A stretch of DNA of 64,000 nucleotides from Pseudonocardia benzenivorans CB1190 (GCF_000196675.2 NC_015312.1:4836001-4900000); one strand, 5' to 3'; positions 23,142 through 32,187 are shown, numbered from the stretch's first letter. A program made the numbers and translations. The notes: a model not told the origin generated them from the sequence alone.

Positions 23142-24845
23142 TCAGGTGGCGACGACGACCAGCGCGGCCGCGGCCCCGGCAACTCCCGCGGCTCCCGCGG
23201 CTCCCGCGGCTCCCGCGGCTCCCGCGGCTCCCGCGGCTCCCGCGACGACGAGCAGCCCGCCCGCCGCGACGAGGTCGGGCCCCAGCACCGCGGCGTCGCG
23301 GGCGCCGACGGCCCGGACCGTCCAGGTGCGGACCGTGTCGATGCCGCGGATCGTCAGCGTCGCGCCTGGAGCCAGCCCGGTCAGCGTCTCGGGTGCAGCG
23401 AGCACGACCACCGTTCGGCCGTCGTCCTCGACGATCCGGCCGCCCGTGGCGGGCGGCGCCGGGACACCACCTGCGGCGGGCGCGGGCACGGGCACCAACG
23501 CGACGGTCGTCCCGCCGACGACGAGGTGCGTCGCCGCCGTCGGCGCCTCTGTACTCGACGTCGGGGTGCCGGCACCGGTGGCCGTGGCGGCGGCCGGCGA
23601 CAGGGCCGTCGTCGGGGTCGTCGGCGGCGGTGTCGTCGGCGGTGTGGTCGTCAGCGGTGTGGTCGTCGTCGGTGTGGTGGTCGTCGGTGTGGTGGTCGGC
23701 GGCGCGGCCGGTGTGGTGCCGCCCGGGTTCGCCTGGCTGCCCGGGGGCCCGCCGCCGGGATCAGCCGTGACGGGGTTCGGCGCGCCCGGGTTCGTCGCGG
23801 AGTCGGGCGGGGACCCCGCGCCGGGAGCGGTCGTCGACGTGTCCGGCGCGCTCGACGGCGCTGCTCCACCGGCGGGGCTCGTCGTGAGGGCCGAGGCGGA
23901 CGATCCGGTCGTGGTCGCCGTGCCGGACGGCGACGTCTCGCCGGCGGCGACGGCAGCTGCGGCGGTCACCGGCTCCGGTGGGAGCGAGGTCGACGGGACC
24001 GGCACCTCGGTCGGCGGCGGCGCAGGCGGGGCCTCGAACACCGCGGGCGGCGGCCGACGGGTCGACGGGGCGCCCTCCGGCGGCGCGGAGGGCAGCAGCC
24101 CGGGCGTGGTCGCACCGGTCGCGGCGGGACGGGTGGCGCCGAGGTAGTCGTCGCCGGACCACCGGTAGTAGGCGGTCTGCACCGGACGCCCGAACGTCGG
24201 CGCGTTCACCATCTTCCCGTCGCCGATGTACATGCCGACGTGGTGCACGGCCCCGGGCGCGCCGTAGAAGACCAGGTCACCGGGCTGCAGCGCCGCGTCG
24301 GGCGCTACGTGCGGGCCGCGGGCGTACTGCGTCGCCGCCGTGCGCGGCAGCGTGATCCCGGCCGCGGCGTAGGCGAAGGTCGTGAGCCCCGAACAGTCGA
24401 ACCCCTCGTCGCCCGCGGCGGGCCCGTTGCCACCCCACTGGTAGGGCAGCCCGATCTGGGCCATGGCCGTGCGGACCGCGACGGCGGCACGGTCGTCGGG
24501 CAGGCCGCTGGTGAACTCCGCCGACGTGAGCGCACCGTCCGCGGCGGGGCGCGCCGGCGTGCGCGGCACCGTCACGGGTGCGATCGACGGCCCGGCCACC
24601 GCCAGGGGCAGCGCCGTGGCCGGTGGCTGCGGGAGCACCGGCGGGAGGGCGAGCTCCTGCTGCTGGGCCAGTGGCCGGACCGGGACCGCCGACGGCATCC
24701 CGCATGCCGCGCAGCCGAGCAGGAGGGCCAGCGCCCACGAGGCGAGGACGCCGTCGCGTTCCCCGCGCCGGGCACGGGCGCGGTGCCGTCCGCCGCGCGC
24801 ACGCGGGTCGGGACGAACCCACCCCTCGTCACCCGCCGTCACCAC
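23142..24845 (-). CDS. NlpC/P60 cell-wall endopeptidase with long Pro/Thr linker and sortase-like C-terminus
   Basis: The protein (567 aa) has a hydrophobic signal at residues ~33-48 with Cys45 or Cys48 as possible lipid anchor. The NlpC/P60 domain (~118-235) has catalytic Cys151 in FDCSGL and His202 in VHHVGMYIGDGKM; it should cut D-Glu-mDAP-type peptide bonds in peptidoglycan. Residues ~250-430 are Pro/Thr/Ala-rich wall-spanning linker. The C-terminal part (GGRIVEDDGRTVVVL ... ATLTIRGIDTVRTWTV) resembles a sortase-like beta fold but lacks visible catalytic residues. A short Gly-Ala-Ala repeat ends the protein. Start choice (GTG 24845) is uncertain; the N-terminal 30 residues are Arg-rich. 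Confidence 0.8.
   Translation of the reverse strand: MVTAGDEGWVRPDPRARGGRHRARARRGERDGVLASWALALLLGCAACGMPSAVPVRPLAQQQELALPPVLPQPPATALPLAVAGPSIAPVTVPRTPARPAADGALTSAEFTSGLPDDRAAVAVRTAMAQIGLPYQWGGNGPAAGDEGFDCSGLTTFAYAAAGITLPRTAATQYARGPHVAPDAALQPGDLVFYGAPGAVHHVGMYIGDGKMVNAPTFGRPVQTAYYRWSGDDYLGATRPAATGATTPGLLPSAPPEGAPSTRRPPPAVFEAPPAPPPTEVPVPSTSLPPEPVTAAAAVAAGETSPSGTATTTGSSASALTTSPAGGAAPSSAPDTSTTAPGAGSPPDSATNPGAPNPVTADPGGGPPGSQANPGGTTPAAPPTTTPTTTTPTTTTPLTTTPPTTPPPTTPTTALSPAAATATGAGTPTSSTEAPTAATHLVVGGTTVALVPVPAPAAGGVPAPPATGGRIVEDDGRTVVVLAAPETLTGLAPGATLTIRGIDTVRTWTVRAVGARDAAVLGPDLVAAGGLLVVAGAAGAAGAAGAAGAAGAAGVAGAAAALVVVAT
23191..23244 (+). repeat. Six tandem 9-bp repeats (GCTCCCGCG)
   Basis: Six perfect 9-bp units lie in the 3' end of the NlpC/P60 gene and encode Gly-Ala-Ala triplets near its C-terminus. 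The length is a multiple of three, so copy changes preserve frame. Confidence 0.9.
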
Positions 24846-24961
24846 CGCTGCCCCCGGAACGGTCGGCCCCCTTGACGACGAGCATGCCCGGTGCGCGTGC
24901 CGGGCGACAGCCCCTCACCCAGGGGATCGATCGTCACCCGATCAGCGGGGCGCGTCGACGA

Positions 24962-25618
24962 TCAGGCTCGTAACCAGGTCAGGACCGCCATCACCCGGCG
25001 ATGGTCATCCCCCGACGGGGGAAGGCCGAGTTTTCCGAAGATCGACGAGATGTGCTTCTCCACCGCTCCGGGCGTCACCACGAGTGCCCGACCGATGGCG
25101 TTGTTGGTCCTGCCCTCGGCCATCAGGGCCAGCACCTCGCGCTCACGCGGGGACAGCTCCGCGAGCGGATCGCGCCGTCGTCTGCGGGTGAGCAGCGCGG
25201 ACACCACCTCGGGATCGAGCACGGTGCCGCCCTCTGCCACCCGGTCGAGCGCGTCGGACAGGTCGGCCAGCTTGGAGACCCGGTCCTTGAGCAGGTAGCC
25301 GACGCCCCCGCGACCGCCCCCGGTGCCCGACGCCAGCAGGTCGGCCGCGTAGCTCTCCTCGACGTACTGCGACAACACGAGGATCGCCGTCGCCGGCACC
25401 TTCTCGCGCACCTCGACCGCGGCGCGCAGCCCCTCGTCGGTGAACGTCGGCGGCATCCGCACGTCGACGACCGCGACATCCGGCGAATGCTCGACGACGG
25501 CTGCCACCAGCGACGTCCCGTCCCCCACCGCGGCGACGACCTGCGCCCCGGCCTCCTCCAGCAACCGGACCAGGCCCTCGCGCAGCAGCAGCGAGTCCTC
25601 CGCGAGGACGACCCTCAC
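24962..25618 (-). CDS. NarL/LuxR-family response regulator
   Basis: The protein (218 aa) has a receiver domain with the acidic pocket ED (7-8) and phospho-acceptor Asp52 in VVDVRMPP, a linker, and a LuxR-type helix-turn-helix: LSPREREVLALMAEG, then NNAIGRALVVTPGAVEKHISS. It is encoded 3 bases after the sensor kinase, so the pair forms one operon. It should bind DNA as a phosphorylated dimer. Targets are not evident; this family in actinobacteria often regulates envelope stress or neighbouring membrane genes. Confidence 0.92.
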   Translation of the reverse strand: MRVVLAEDSLLLREGLVRLLEEAGAQVVAAVGDGTSLVAAVVEHSPDVAVVDVRMPPTFTDEGLRAAVEVREKVPATAILVLSQYVEESYAADLLASGTGGGRGGVGYLLKDRVSKLADLSDALDRVAEGGTVLDPEVVSALLTRRRRRDPLAELSPREREVLALMAEGRTNNAIGRALVVTPGAVEKHISSIFGKLGLPPSGDDHRRVMAVLTWLRA

Positions 25619-25621
25619 CCG

Positions 25622-27040
25622 TCACTCCCCCTCGTCACCCACCAACGGGATGTCGGCGGTCAGTACGGTCGGGCCGCCGGGTGGGCTGTCGACGTCGAGC
25701 ATGCCGTCCACCGCCGACAGTCTGTCGGCCAGCCCGGCCAGACCATGTCCCTTGCCCAGGTGCGCGCCGCCGACCCCGTCGTCGAGGACCTGCACCAGCA
25801 CTCGTTCGCCGTCGAGCCGTACGGTCACCGCGCAGTGCGACGCGGCACTGTGCTTGGCGACGTTGGTCAGCGACTCCGTGACGACGAAGTACGCGGCGTT
25901 CTCCACCTCCCCCGGCAGCCGGCCGTCCGCGGGCAGGTCGACGTCGAGCGAGACCTCGACGGGACAGCGTGCAGCCGCCGCCGCGAGCGCCGGGCCCAGT
26001 CCCCGGTCGGCCAGGATCGGCGGGGCGATGCCGCGCGAGAGCGCCCGCAGCTCCGTCAGCGCCTCACGGCTCTGCTCCAGCGCCTCGGCGACGAGCGAAC
26101 GGGCGCGGTCGGGGTCGTCGTCGAGCCGCCGGGTGACCGCCTCGAGGTCCATCGTGAGCCGCACGAGCCGCTGCTGCGGGCCGTCGTGGATGTCACGCTC
26201 GAGGCGGCGCAGCGTCTGGGCCTCGGCCGCGACGGCAGCCCGCCTGCTCGCCGCCAGCTGGGTGGTCCGGGCCCGCAGGGCGGCCGACTGGTTGGTGAGC
26301 AGACCGCGCGCGACGGCGGCCCGGGCGATGACGAGCACCCGCAGCACCACCGGGAGCAGCAGCAGGAGGACGATGCCGCCCGCGGTCGTGATCGCGACGT
26401 CGATGAGGCGCGAGGCCTGCCCGGCGACGATGCCGTAGAACCCGCTGAACTCGGCGTCGTACGGCAGCGCCCACTGCCAGGTGACGTAGAGCGTGGAGCC
26501 GAGGGCGACCGCGGTCCACACGACGGCGACGATGAAGCACGTGAGCCGCAGCGGGAAGCCGACGACCGCATGCAGCAGATCGCGCCATGACTGGGGCTCG
26601 GCCAGCGACCGCAGCATCCGCCGGAGGCCACGCCCGGTCGGCTCCCGGTAGTGGTGCGGTGGCAACGGCCTGCCCAGGACCGCCTCGGTGCTGCGCCGCT
26701 CGACGGTCGCGAGACCACGTGCCGCCCGCAGTGTGAACAACAGGATCGGCAGCCCGATCCAGACGACGATGGTGGACACACCGGCGGCGAAGCCCGCGAT
26801 CGCGACCACGAACGCCACGACGCACAGCGGCAGGCCGCCGATCAGGTACCGCAGGTCACGACCGGCCCTGGCCACGACTCCGCGGCGCTGCGCCGGTCTG
26901 CCGGTGCCGACGCGGACGGGATCGGCACGGACGGGATCGGCACGGACGGGATCGGGGACGGCGCGACCACCGCGACCCGGCGACGGGCCCGCGACGCCGT
27001 CCGCGGAGGCGTCCGGGGACGGTACGGCTGTTCCGGTCAT
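25622..27040 (-). CDS. HisKA_3-type sensor histidine kinase
   Basis: The protein (472 aa from the ATG at 27040, which follows GGGAGGT) starts with a low-complexity segment containing three ADPVR-like pentapeptide repeats. Four membrane helices lie at ~65-105 and ~165-240, arranged as a membrane sensor domain. The dimerisation helix contains the phospho-acceptor His285 in RDIHDGPQQRL, and the ATPase domain has TESLTNVAKHS (N box) and DDGVGGAHLGKGHGLAGL (G box). No extracytoplasmic domain is obvious, so it probably senses a membrane-embedded signal. It phosphorylates the adjacent regulator. Confidence 0.92.
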   Translation of the reverse strand: MTGTAVPSPDASADGVAGPSPGRGGRAVPDPVRADPVRADPVRVGTGRPAQRRGVVARAGRDLRYLIGGLPLCVVAFVVAIAGFAAGVSTIVVWIGLPILLFTLRAARGLATVERRSTEAVLGRPLPPHHYREPTGRGLRRMLRSLAEPQSWRDLLHAVVGFPLRLTCFIVAVVWTAVALGSTLYVTWQWALPYDAEFSGFYGIVAGQASRLIDVAITTAGGIVLLLLLPVVLRVLVIARAAVARGLLTNQSAALRARTTQLAASRRAAVAAEAQTLRRLERDIHDGPQQRLVRLTMDLEAVTRRLDDDPDRARSLVAEALEQSREALTELRALSRGIAPPILADRGLGPALAAAAARCPVEVSLDVDLPADGRLPGEVENAAYFVVTESLTNVAKHSAASHCAVTVRLDGERVLVQVLDDGVGGAHLGKGHGLAGLADRLSAVDGMLDVDSPPGGPTVLTADIPLVGDEGE

Positions 27041-27529
27041 ACCTCCCACCCTCGTCGTGCGCGGCGCGGTCGCCCAGCCGGTGGACCGCAGGGACAAAGG
27101 TGGGGCCAACCCGAAGCCGGGAGGGCTCCCTCCCCGGCCTGCCGACGATCACCGTCGCGTGGGAAGCGTTCGGCCTGCCGGGGAGGAAACCTCGCAGATC
27201 ATCTCGGATGCGATCCCCGACGGTCACGCAGGGTGGCCTCATCGGCAGCGCATGGCCACTCGTTCGGTCCCGAACACCGGACCCGCGGCCCCCTCGACGT
27301 CGCGCGCGGTGACGCCCCCGTCCTCGCCACCGTGCCGTCCCGGGGATCCGTGGGTCCGATGCCTCCGGACCTCCGACGGTTGCCGACCGGAGATCGGTTG
27401 TCAATGCTCGCCACCGAGTTGTCCACAAGCCGGACCGTTTCTCGGCGCGTCGGGACCGTCACCGACAGTTGTCCACAGGCGGGCGGTCGCGGCGTCGAAA
27501 TGTCGGCCCACCGGCGCATCCTCTGCGGC
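27041..27529. other. Divergent 489-bp intergenic region between the kinase and glycosylase genes
   Basis: No gene is supported. It holds the promoters of two divergent transcripts and three DnaA-box-like words in its right half. Composition drops to moderate GC between 27380 and 27480. No stable hairpin stands out. Confidence 0.5.
27398..27477 (+). promoter_or_regulatory. DnaA-box-like cluster
   Basis: Two perfect copies of TTGTCCACA, the preferred actinobacterial DnaA box, lie at 27419-27427 and 27469-27477 in the same orientation, 50 bases apart. A degenerate TTGTCAATG is at 27398. They lie 53 bases or more upstream of the DNA glycosylase ATG. They could be a DnaA-regulated promoter or DnaA-titration site; the setting is not that of oriC (no dnaA, dnaN or AT-rich unwinding element). 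Confidence 0.55.
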
Positions 27530-28426
27530 ATGACGAACTTCCGGATCACCCCGCAGGGCCCGTTCTCACTCGCCGAGGCTGCGACGTTCGGCTTCGGGCA
27601 CCGCGCCGAGGCGAGTTTCGACGGCACCATGCGCATGGCGTTCTGTCTCGACGACCTGAGCGGTCAGGTCGGCGTCGCCCTCACCGTCGACGGCACGGAT
27701 GTCGTGGGCACGGTCTCGGGCCTACCACCGGATGCCGACGTGGCGGCCGTCCGCGCACAGGCTGCGCGCATCGTCTCCCTCGACGTCGACGCCCGCGAGT
27801 ACGAGCGGGTCGCGGCGGCCGATCCGGTGGTCGCGCCCGTGCTGGCCGCCGCACCCGGGCTTCGCCCCGTCCTGTTCCACTCCCCCTACGAGGCCGCGGC
27901 CTGGAGCGTGCTGTCGTTGCGCTGGGCCCGTCGGCAGGCCGCCGCGGTGCGCGAACGCCTGGCTCGGGCCCACGGCCGGGTGCTGGACGTGGCCGGGGTG
28001 CCGGTGGCGGCGTTCCCCACGCCGGGGCAGCTCCTCGCCGTCGAGGCCTTCCCCGGCATACCGGAGGTGAAGATGCAGCGGCTGCACGCCGTCGCGCGCG
28101 CCGCGCAGGCCGGCACGTTCGACCTGGCGACGCTGCGGGCCGCGGATCCCGACGATGCCGACGCGGCCCTGCGCGCCGTGCCCGGGATCGGGCCGTTCTC
28201 CTCGGCGCTGATCCGCGTGCGGGCCACGGGCGTCACCGACGAGTTGGTCGACGCGGAGCACAACCTCGCCGAGATCGTCGGCGAGCGGTACGGGCTCGAC
28301 GGGCCCGCCGACGCCGCCGACCTGGCGAGGATCGCCGAGGCATGGCGCCCCTTCCGGACCTGGGTGGCCGTCCTGCTGCGGGCGGCCGCGGGGCGGGTCC
28401 CCGTGGGGAACGGACGAGCGGCCTGA
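27530..28426 (+). CDS. AlkA-like HhH-GPD DNA-3-methyladenine glycosylase
   Basis: The protein (298 aa) has the N-terminal AlkA-like beta domain (PQGPFSLAEAATFGFGHR), then the helical HhH-GPD core: PYEAAAWSVLSLRWARRQAAA near residue 117, the helix-hairpin-helix AVPGIGPFSSALIRVRA near 215, and TDELVDAEHNLAEIVG, in which an Asp or Glu would act as the catalytic acid. Base-excision repair of alkylated purines is expected, although substrate range varies in this family. The ATG at 27530 is chosen from the start of the conserved domain. Upstream DnaA-box-like sites suggest replication-linked expression. Confidence 0.82.
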   Translation: MTNFRITPQGPFSLAEAATFGFGHRAEASFDGTMRMAFCLDDLSGQVGVALTVDGTDVVGTVSGLPPDADVAAVRAQAARIVSLDVDAREYERVAAADPVVAPVLAAAPGLRPVLFHSPYEAAAWSVLSLRWARRQAAAVRERLARAHGRVLDVAGVPVAAFPTPGQLLAVEAFPGIPEVKMQRLHAVARAAQAGTFDLATLRAADPDDADAALRAVPGIGPFSSALIRVRATGVTDELVDAEHNLAEIVGERYGLDGPADAADLARIAEAWRPFRTWVAVLLRAAAGRVPVGNGRAA

Positions 28427-28587
28427 CGGTCCCCGGCCGCCGAGGACAGGGCCACCGCAGCGAACGGCACGGGGCGGGCTCCGCGGCCCGTCGGTGGCGG
28501 GCGGTCACCGACAGATCGCCCGCGGCGGTGAGGGATGATCCGAGGGCCGTCGGTCGCGCCACGGGCGCCCCCGGCTACGGTCCCGAA

Positions 28588-29211
28588 ATGGGTGCCCGAA
28601 GCGTCCCGCTGTCCACCCGTGTCCGGTTCTCGGTCGCGGTCGCCCTCCTGCCACTCGTCGTGCTGACCGCCTGCGTCGGCGTGGACCCGGCCTCGACGCC
28701 TGCGGACCGGGCAGCGCCACCGACACCGGTCGCTCCGTCCGCGGCGTCCTCCGGACCCGCCTCGTCGATCGCTCCTGCCGCCGACGTGACCCGCCCGGCG
28801 GGCTCGCCCCGGGCCTGCGACCTGCTCACCGCTGCCGACGTCGCCTCGGCCACGGGAGCGCCCGTCTCGGCCGGGGAGGGCACGGAGAGCGCCCGCCGCT
28901 CGGTCTGCGCGTTCACCGCGAGCCGCCCCGGCGGACCCGGGGTGACCCTCGGGGTGGAGCCCGCCGAGCGCTTCGACGCGAAGGCCGACGCCTCACGCCG
29001 GTCGGTCGGTGTCCCGGGCGAGAGCGTCGACGGCCTGGGCGCCCGCGCCGTGTTCTTCTACAGCGACGCCGATCTGCCCGAGGGTGTCGGTGGTGTACTG
29101 GTCCGGTCGGGGACGAGCACGCTCGACGTCACCCTGCAGGGCCTCGGCGACCGCGACCGCACACGGCAGGCAGCCGTCGCCGTCGCGACGACCGCGCTCG
29201 CCGGGCTCTGA
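28588..29211 (+). CDS. DUF3558-family lipoprotein
   Basis: The protein (207 aa) carries a signal sequence (VAVALLPLVVLTAC) with lipobox Cys29, so it is predicted to be anchored to the outer face of the membrane. A Ser/Pro/Ala-rich spacer (30-68) leads to the domain CDLLTAADVASATG, then RSVCAFTASRPGG, with the paired Cys of actinobacterial DUF3558 proteins, probably a disulfide. These proteins are abundant in Pseudonocardiaceae and have no assigned function. Confidence 0.82.
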   Translation: MGARSVPLSTRVRFSVAVALLPLVVLTACVGVDPASTPADRAAPPTPVAPSAASSGPASSIAPAADVTRPAGSPRACDLLTAADVASATGAPVSAGEGTESARRSVCAFTASRPGGPGVTLGVEPAERFDAKADASRRSVGVPGESVDGLGARAVFFYSDADLPEGVGGVLVRSGTSTLDVTLQGLGDRDRTRQAAVAVATTALAGL

Positions 29212-29257
29212 CGCACGCCCGGCCGGCACGGCCCGACGCCGGACAGCCGGCGCACGT

Positions 29258-30061
29258 TCAGGGAGTCGGACCGGTGAACTTCGGTGCGCGCTTCTCCAGG
29301 TGCGCCGCAACACCTTCACCGACGTCGGGCAACCCGAAACCGTAGAACTCCAGAGCGAGGGAGGCGTCGAACGCGGGGCCTGCGCTGCGGTACCAGTTGT
29401 TGAGCGCGAGCTTCGTCCAGCTCACCGCGCTCGGGGCGCCGACGACCAGCTTGCGGGCGACCTCCATCGCCTTGTCCTGAACCTCCTCGTCGTCCACGCA
29501 CAGCGAGACGAGCCCGATCCGCTCGGCCTCCTCCCCCGTCAACGCATCGCACGTCAGGAGGTAGTACTTGGCCTTCGCCATGCCGCACAGCAGCGGCCAG
29601 CTGATGACCGCGTGGTCCCCGGCCGCGACGCCGAGCCGGGTGTGCCCGTCGACGATCTTCGCACTCTTCCCGGCGATCGAGATGTCGGCGAGAAGCGCGA
29701 CGGCCAGCCCGGCGCCGACCGCCGGACCGTGGATCGCCGACACGATCGGCTTGGAGCAGTTGATGACGTTGTAGACCAGGTCACGGGCCTCCCGCAGGAC
29801 GCGCGTCCGGACGAGCGGATCGGCGACCATCTCGCTGATCATGTCGAACGCTCCGCCCGCGGAGAACGCCCGTCCGGCGCCCCTGACGACGACGGCCCGC
29901 ACCGAGTCGTCCCGGTCGATCACCGGCCAGATGTCGGCGAGCTGGGCGTGCGCGTCGCGGCCGACGGCGTTGAGATTCGGGCCGTCGAGGGTGATCCGCA
30001 GGACGGACTCCTCGGGCCGGTCGACCTGCACGGCGTTGAACCGATCGTAAGCATCCGACAT
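29258..30061 (-). CDS. Enoyl-CoA hydratase/isomerase family protein
   Basis: The protein (267 aa) has the crotonase oxyanion loops AGRAFSAGGAFDMI (~63-76) and IHGPAVGAGLAVALLADISIAG (~108-129), and a third conserved segment DGHTRLGVAAGDHAVISWP. Here an Asp-His pair (GDHA) stands where other family members have the second catalytic acid; the consequence is unclear. The start is the ATG at 30061. Divergent from the methyltransferase with 30 bases between, so promoters overlap. A role in fatty- or aromatic-acid beta-oxidation is likely but unspecific. Confidence 0.85.
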   Translation of the reverse strand: MSDAYDRFNAVQVDRPEESVLRITLDGPNLNAVGRDAHAQLADIWPVIDRDDSVRAVVVRGAGRAFSAGGAFDMISEMVADPLVRTRVLREARDLVYNVINCSKPIVSAIHGPAVGAGLAVALLADISIAGKSAKIVDGHTRLGVAAGDHAVISWPLLCGMAKAKYYLLTCDALTGEEAERIGLVSLCVDDEEVQDKAMEVARKLVVGAPSAVSWTKLALNNWYRSAGPAFDASLALEFYGFGLPDVGEGVAAHLEKRAPKFTGPTP

Positions 30062-30091
30062 GGACCGAAGGGTAGGTGAGAACGTGGGGAC

Positions 30092-30751
30092 ATGACTGCC
30101 GACGACCTGTGGGCTCAGGTGGACGAGTACTACACGCAGCGACTCCTCGACGACGACGAGACATTGGCGGCGGCGTTGCGCGCCAACGCCGATGCGGGTC
30201 TGCCGCCGATCGACGTCACGCCCGCGCAGGGCAAGCTGCTGCATCTGCTGGCCCGCTCGGTCGGCGCGCGTCGGGTGCTGGAGGTCGGCACTCTCGGCGG
30301 GTACAGCACGGTCTGGCTCGCCAGGGCCGTACCGGCCGACGGCGAGGTCGTCACCTGCGAGGTGTCGCCCCGGCACGCCGAGGTCGCGCGGGCCAACCTC
30401 GACGGTGCGGGGGTCGGTGACCGGGTACGGATCGTGCTGGGCCCGGCGCTCGAGACCCTGCCGAGCGTCGAGGGCCCGTTCGACATGGTCTTCGTCGACG
30501 CCGACAAGGCCTCCAACACCGAGTACCTCGAGCACGCGATCCGGCTCGCGCGGCCGGGGGCGCTGGTGGTCGTCGACAACGTCGTGCGCGAGGGCCGCGT
30601 CGTCGATCCGGACGATCCGGACCCCGCCGTCGTCGGCACCCGTCGCTTCGCCGACGCGCTGGCCGCCGATCCCCGGATCTCGGCGACGGTGGTGCAGACG
30701 GTGGGCGCCAAGGGCTACGACGGGTTCGTGCTGGGCGTCGTCGAGGGCTAG
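30092..30751 (+). CDS. Class I SAM-dependent O-methyltransferase (CCoAOMT/COMT-like)
   Basis: The protein (219 aa) shows the family pattern: VTPAQGKLLHLL near residue 47, the SAM motif VLEVGTLGGYSTVWLA (~66-81), acidic ribose contact TCEVSP (~93), FVDADKASNTEYLEHA with the metal-binding Asp (~137-150), and VVDNVVREGRVVDP (~168-181). Such enzymes methylate catechol-type hydroxyls with Mg2+. The substrate is unknown. Confidence 0.9.
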   Translation: MTADDLWAQVDEYYTQRLLDDDETLAAALRANADAGLPPIDVTPAQGKLLHLLARSVGARRVLEVGTLGGYSTVWLARAVPADGEVVTCEVSPRHAEVARANLDGAGVGDRVRIVLGPALETLPSVEGPFDMVFVDADKASNTEYLEHAIRLARPGALVVVDNVVREGRVVDPDDPDPAVVGTRRFADALAADPRISATVVQTVGAKGYDGFVLGVVEG

Positions 30752-30887
30752 GACCGAGGGGCAACCGGCCGCGGCGCCAGCACACGTCGGGTCGCGGCGG
30801 GCCGATCGACGGCGCCCGTGCCCAACCGCGGCCACCGTCGGACGACCGCGAGACGCGTGCGGACAGTTCAGCACGGCCCCCAGCGGG

Positions 30888-31697
30888 TCAGGCGCGCCGG
30901 GTCCGGTAGCGGCCCGGCGTCGTGCCGACCATCCGGCGGAAGTGCCGGGTCAGGTGCGCCTGGTCGTAGAAACCCGTCGCCGTCGCGACCTCGGCGGGCG
31001 GGAGGCCGTCGAGCAGCAGCGCGCGGGCGCGGTCGATGCGCCGCCCGGTGAGGTACCGGTGCGGCGGCAGGCCGAACCGGGAGGTGAAGCTACGCACGAG
31101 GTGGGTCGGGTCGACCCCGAGGACGGCGGCCGCGTCGTCGAGGGAGAGGCCGTCGGGGACGGCGGCGTCGAGCAGGTCGCGCAACCGGGCGGCGAGCCCC
31201 GGGTCGCGCACCGGGTGCGCAGGGCCGACCCGGCCGGTGAGATGCCCACGCAGCCGGTCGCGGACCAGCGTGAGGCGGCTCTGCGCAGCGAGCTCCTCCC
31301 CCGGCACCCCGAGCACCTCGTGGAGCTGGGAGATCCACAGCCGCAGCAGCGCGTCGTCGAGCGCGGGCCGGTCGACCGCCGCGCCGATCCGGTCCTCGCC
31401 GAGGACGTCGGGTTCGAGGTAGAGCACGCGCTTGCGAAAGCCGTCGGCGGTGGCCGCGCGGCCGTCGTGGGGCACGTGCGGCGGCAGCAGCGTGACGTGC
31501 GAGCGCAGCGCGCCGTGGGCGTGGCGGTCGAGGTCGTAGCGGACGGCGCCGTCGTCGATGATCAGCAACGTCCAGGCGTCGTGCGTGTGCGCGGGGTAGG
31601 CGTGGTCGACGAACCGGGCATGGAAGACCTCGGCGACACCCGGCACCGCCGGACGCCACGCCGTCACCTCGGACCCCCGTGGGGCCGGACCGCCCAC
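30888..31697 (-). CDS. AraC-family transcriptional regulator
   Basis: The protein (about 270 aa) has an N-terminal cupin-like AraC sensor domain (HARFVDHAYPAHTHDAWTLL, with paired His typical of ligand or metal pocket) and two C-terminal helix-turn-helix motifs: SLDDAAAVLGVDPTHLVRSF and PAEVATATGFYDQAHLTRHF, ending RRMVGTTPGRYR. The start is unsure: GTGs at 31697 and 31667 and an ATG at 31748 (which would overlap the divergent gene's ATG) are all possible. It is divergent from the DUF2000 gene and probably regulates it. Confidence 0.88.
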   Translation of the reverse strand: MGGPAPRGSEVTAWRPAVPGVAEVFHARFVDHAYPAHTHDAWTLLIIDDGAVRYDLDRHAHGALRSHVTLLPPHVPHDGRAATADGFRKRVLYLEPDVLGEDRIGAAVDRPALDDALLRLWISQLHEVLGVPGEELAAQSRLTLVRDRLRGHLTGRVGPAHPVRDPGLAARLRDLLDAAVPDGLSLDDAAAVLGVDPTHLVRSFTSRFGLPPHRYLTGRRIDRARALLLDGLPPAEVATATGFYDQAHLTRHFRRMVGTTPGRYRTRRA

Positions 31698-31746
31698 GTC
31701 AGGAACGTACAAGACGCGGCGGGGCAGCCGGGCGCACCGTCGGAGC

Positions 31747-32187
31747 ATGACGAACGAGTCGCCCCCCGCCGCGCCCGCCCGCTTCCCGACGAAGGTCGTC
31801 GTCCTGCTGCGCGACGACCTCGCCGGCTGGCAGGCGCTCAACGTCACCGCGTTCCTCGCGGGAGCCGTCACGGCGGCGGTGCCCGAGCTCGTCGGCGAGC
31901 CCTACGCGGACGCCGACGGCACCGGCTACCTGCCGATGCTGGGTCAGCCGGTGCTGGTCATGGCCGGTTCGAAGGAGGTGCTCACCGCCGCCCGCGAGCG
32001 CGCGGTCGGCCGTGGCATGCCGGTCGCGGTGTTCACCTCGGACCTGTTCGCGACCGGCAACGACGTCGACAACCGGGCCGCGGTGCGGGCCGTCCGTGCC
32101 GCCGACCTGGATCTCGTCGGGCTCGCCGTGCACGGGCCGCGCAACGCCGTCGACAAGGTGCTGAAGGGGGCCCGGATGCACCCGTGA
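31747..32187 (+). CDS. DUF2000-family protein
   Basis: The protein is 146 aa. The start of the domain (KVVVLLRDDLAGWQALNVTAFLAG) and the segment GTGYLPMLGQPVLVMAG match DUF2000, an uncharacterised family related in fold to peptidyl-tRNA hydrolase II. It has no signal peptide. It is divergent from, and likely controlled by, the AraC regulator; 47 bases separate it from the acyl-CoA dehydrogenase. Confidence 0.78.
   Translation: MTNESPPAAPARFPTKVVVLLRDDLAGWQALNVTAFLAGAVTAAVPELVGEPYADADGTGYLPMLGQPVLVMAGSKEVLTAARERAVGRGMPVAVFTSDLFATGNDVDNRAAVRAVRAADLDLVGLAVHGPRNAVDKVLKGARMHP

Noticed and set aside
24846..24961. Possible c-di-AMP (ydaO) riboswitch before the NlpC/P60 gene
   Set aside because: Such switches often precede these genes in actinobacteria, but the 116-bp gap lacks the recognisable conserved core and is too short.
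27398..27477. Chromosomal origin of replication
   Set aside because: DnaA-box-like words are too few, and no dnaA/dnaN genes or AT-rich unwinding region are present.
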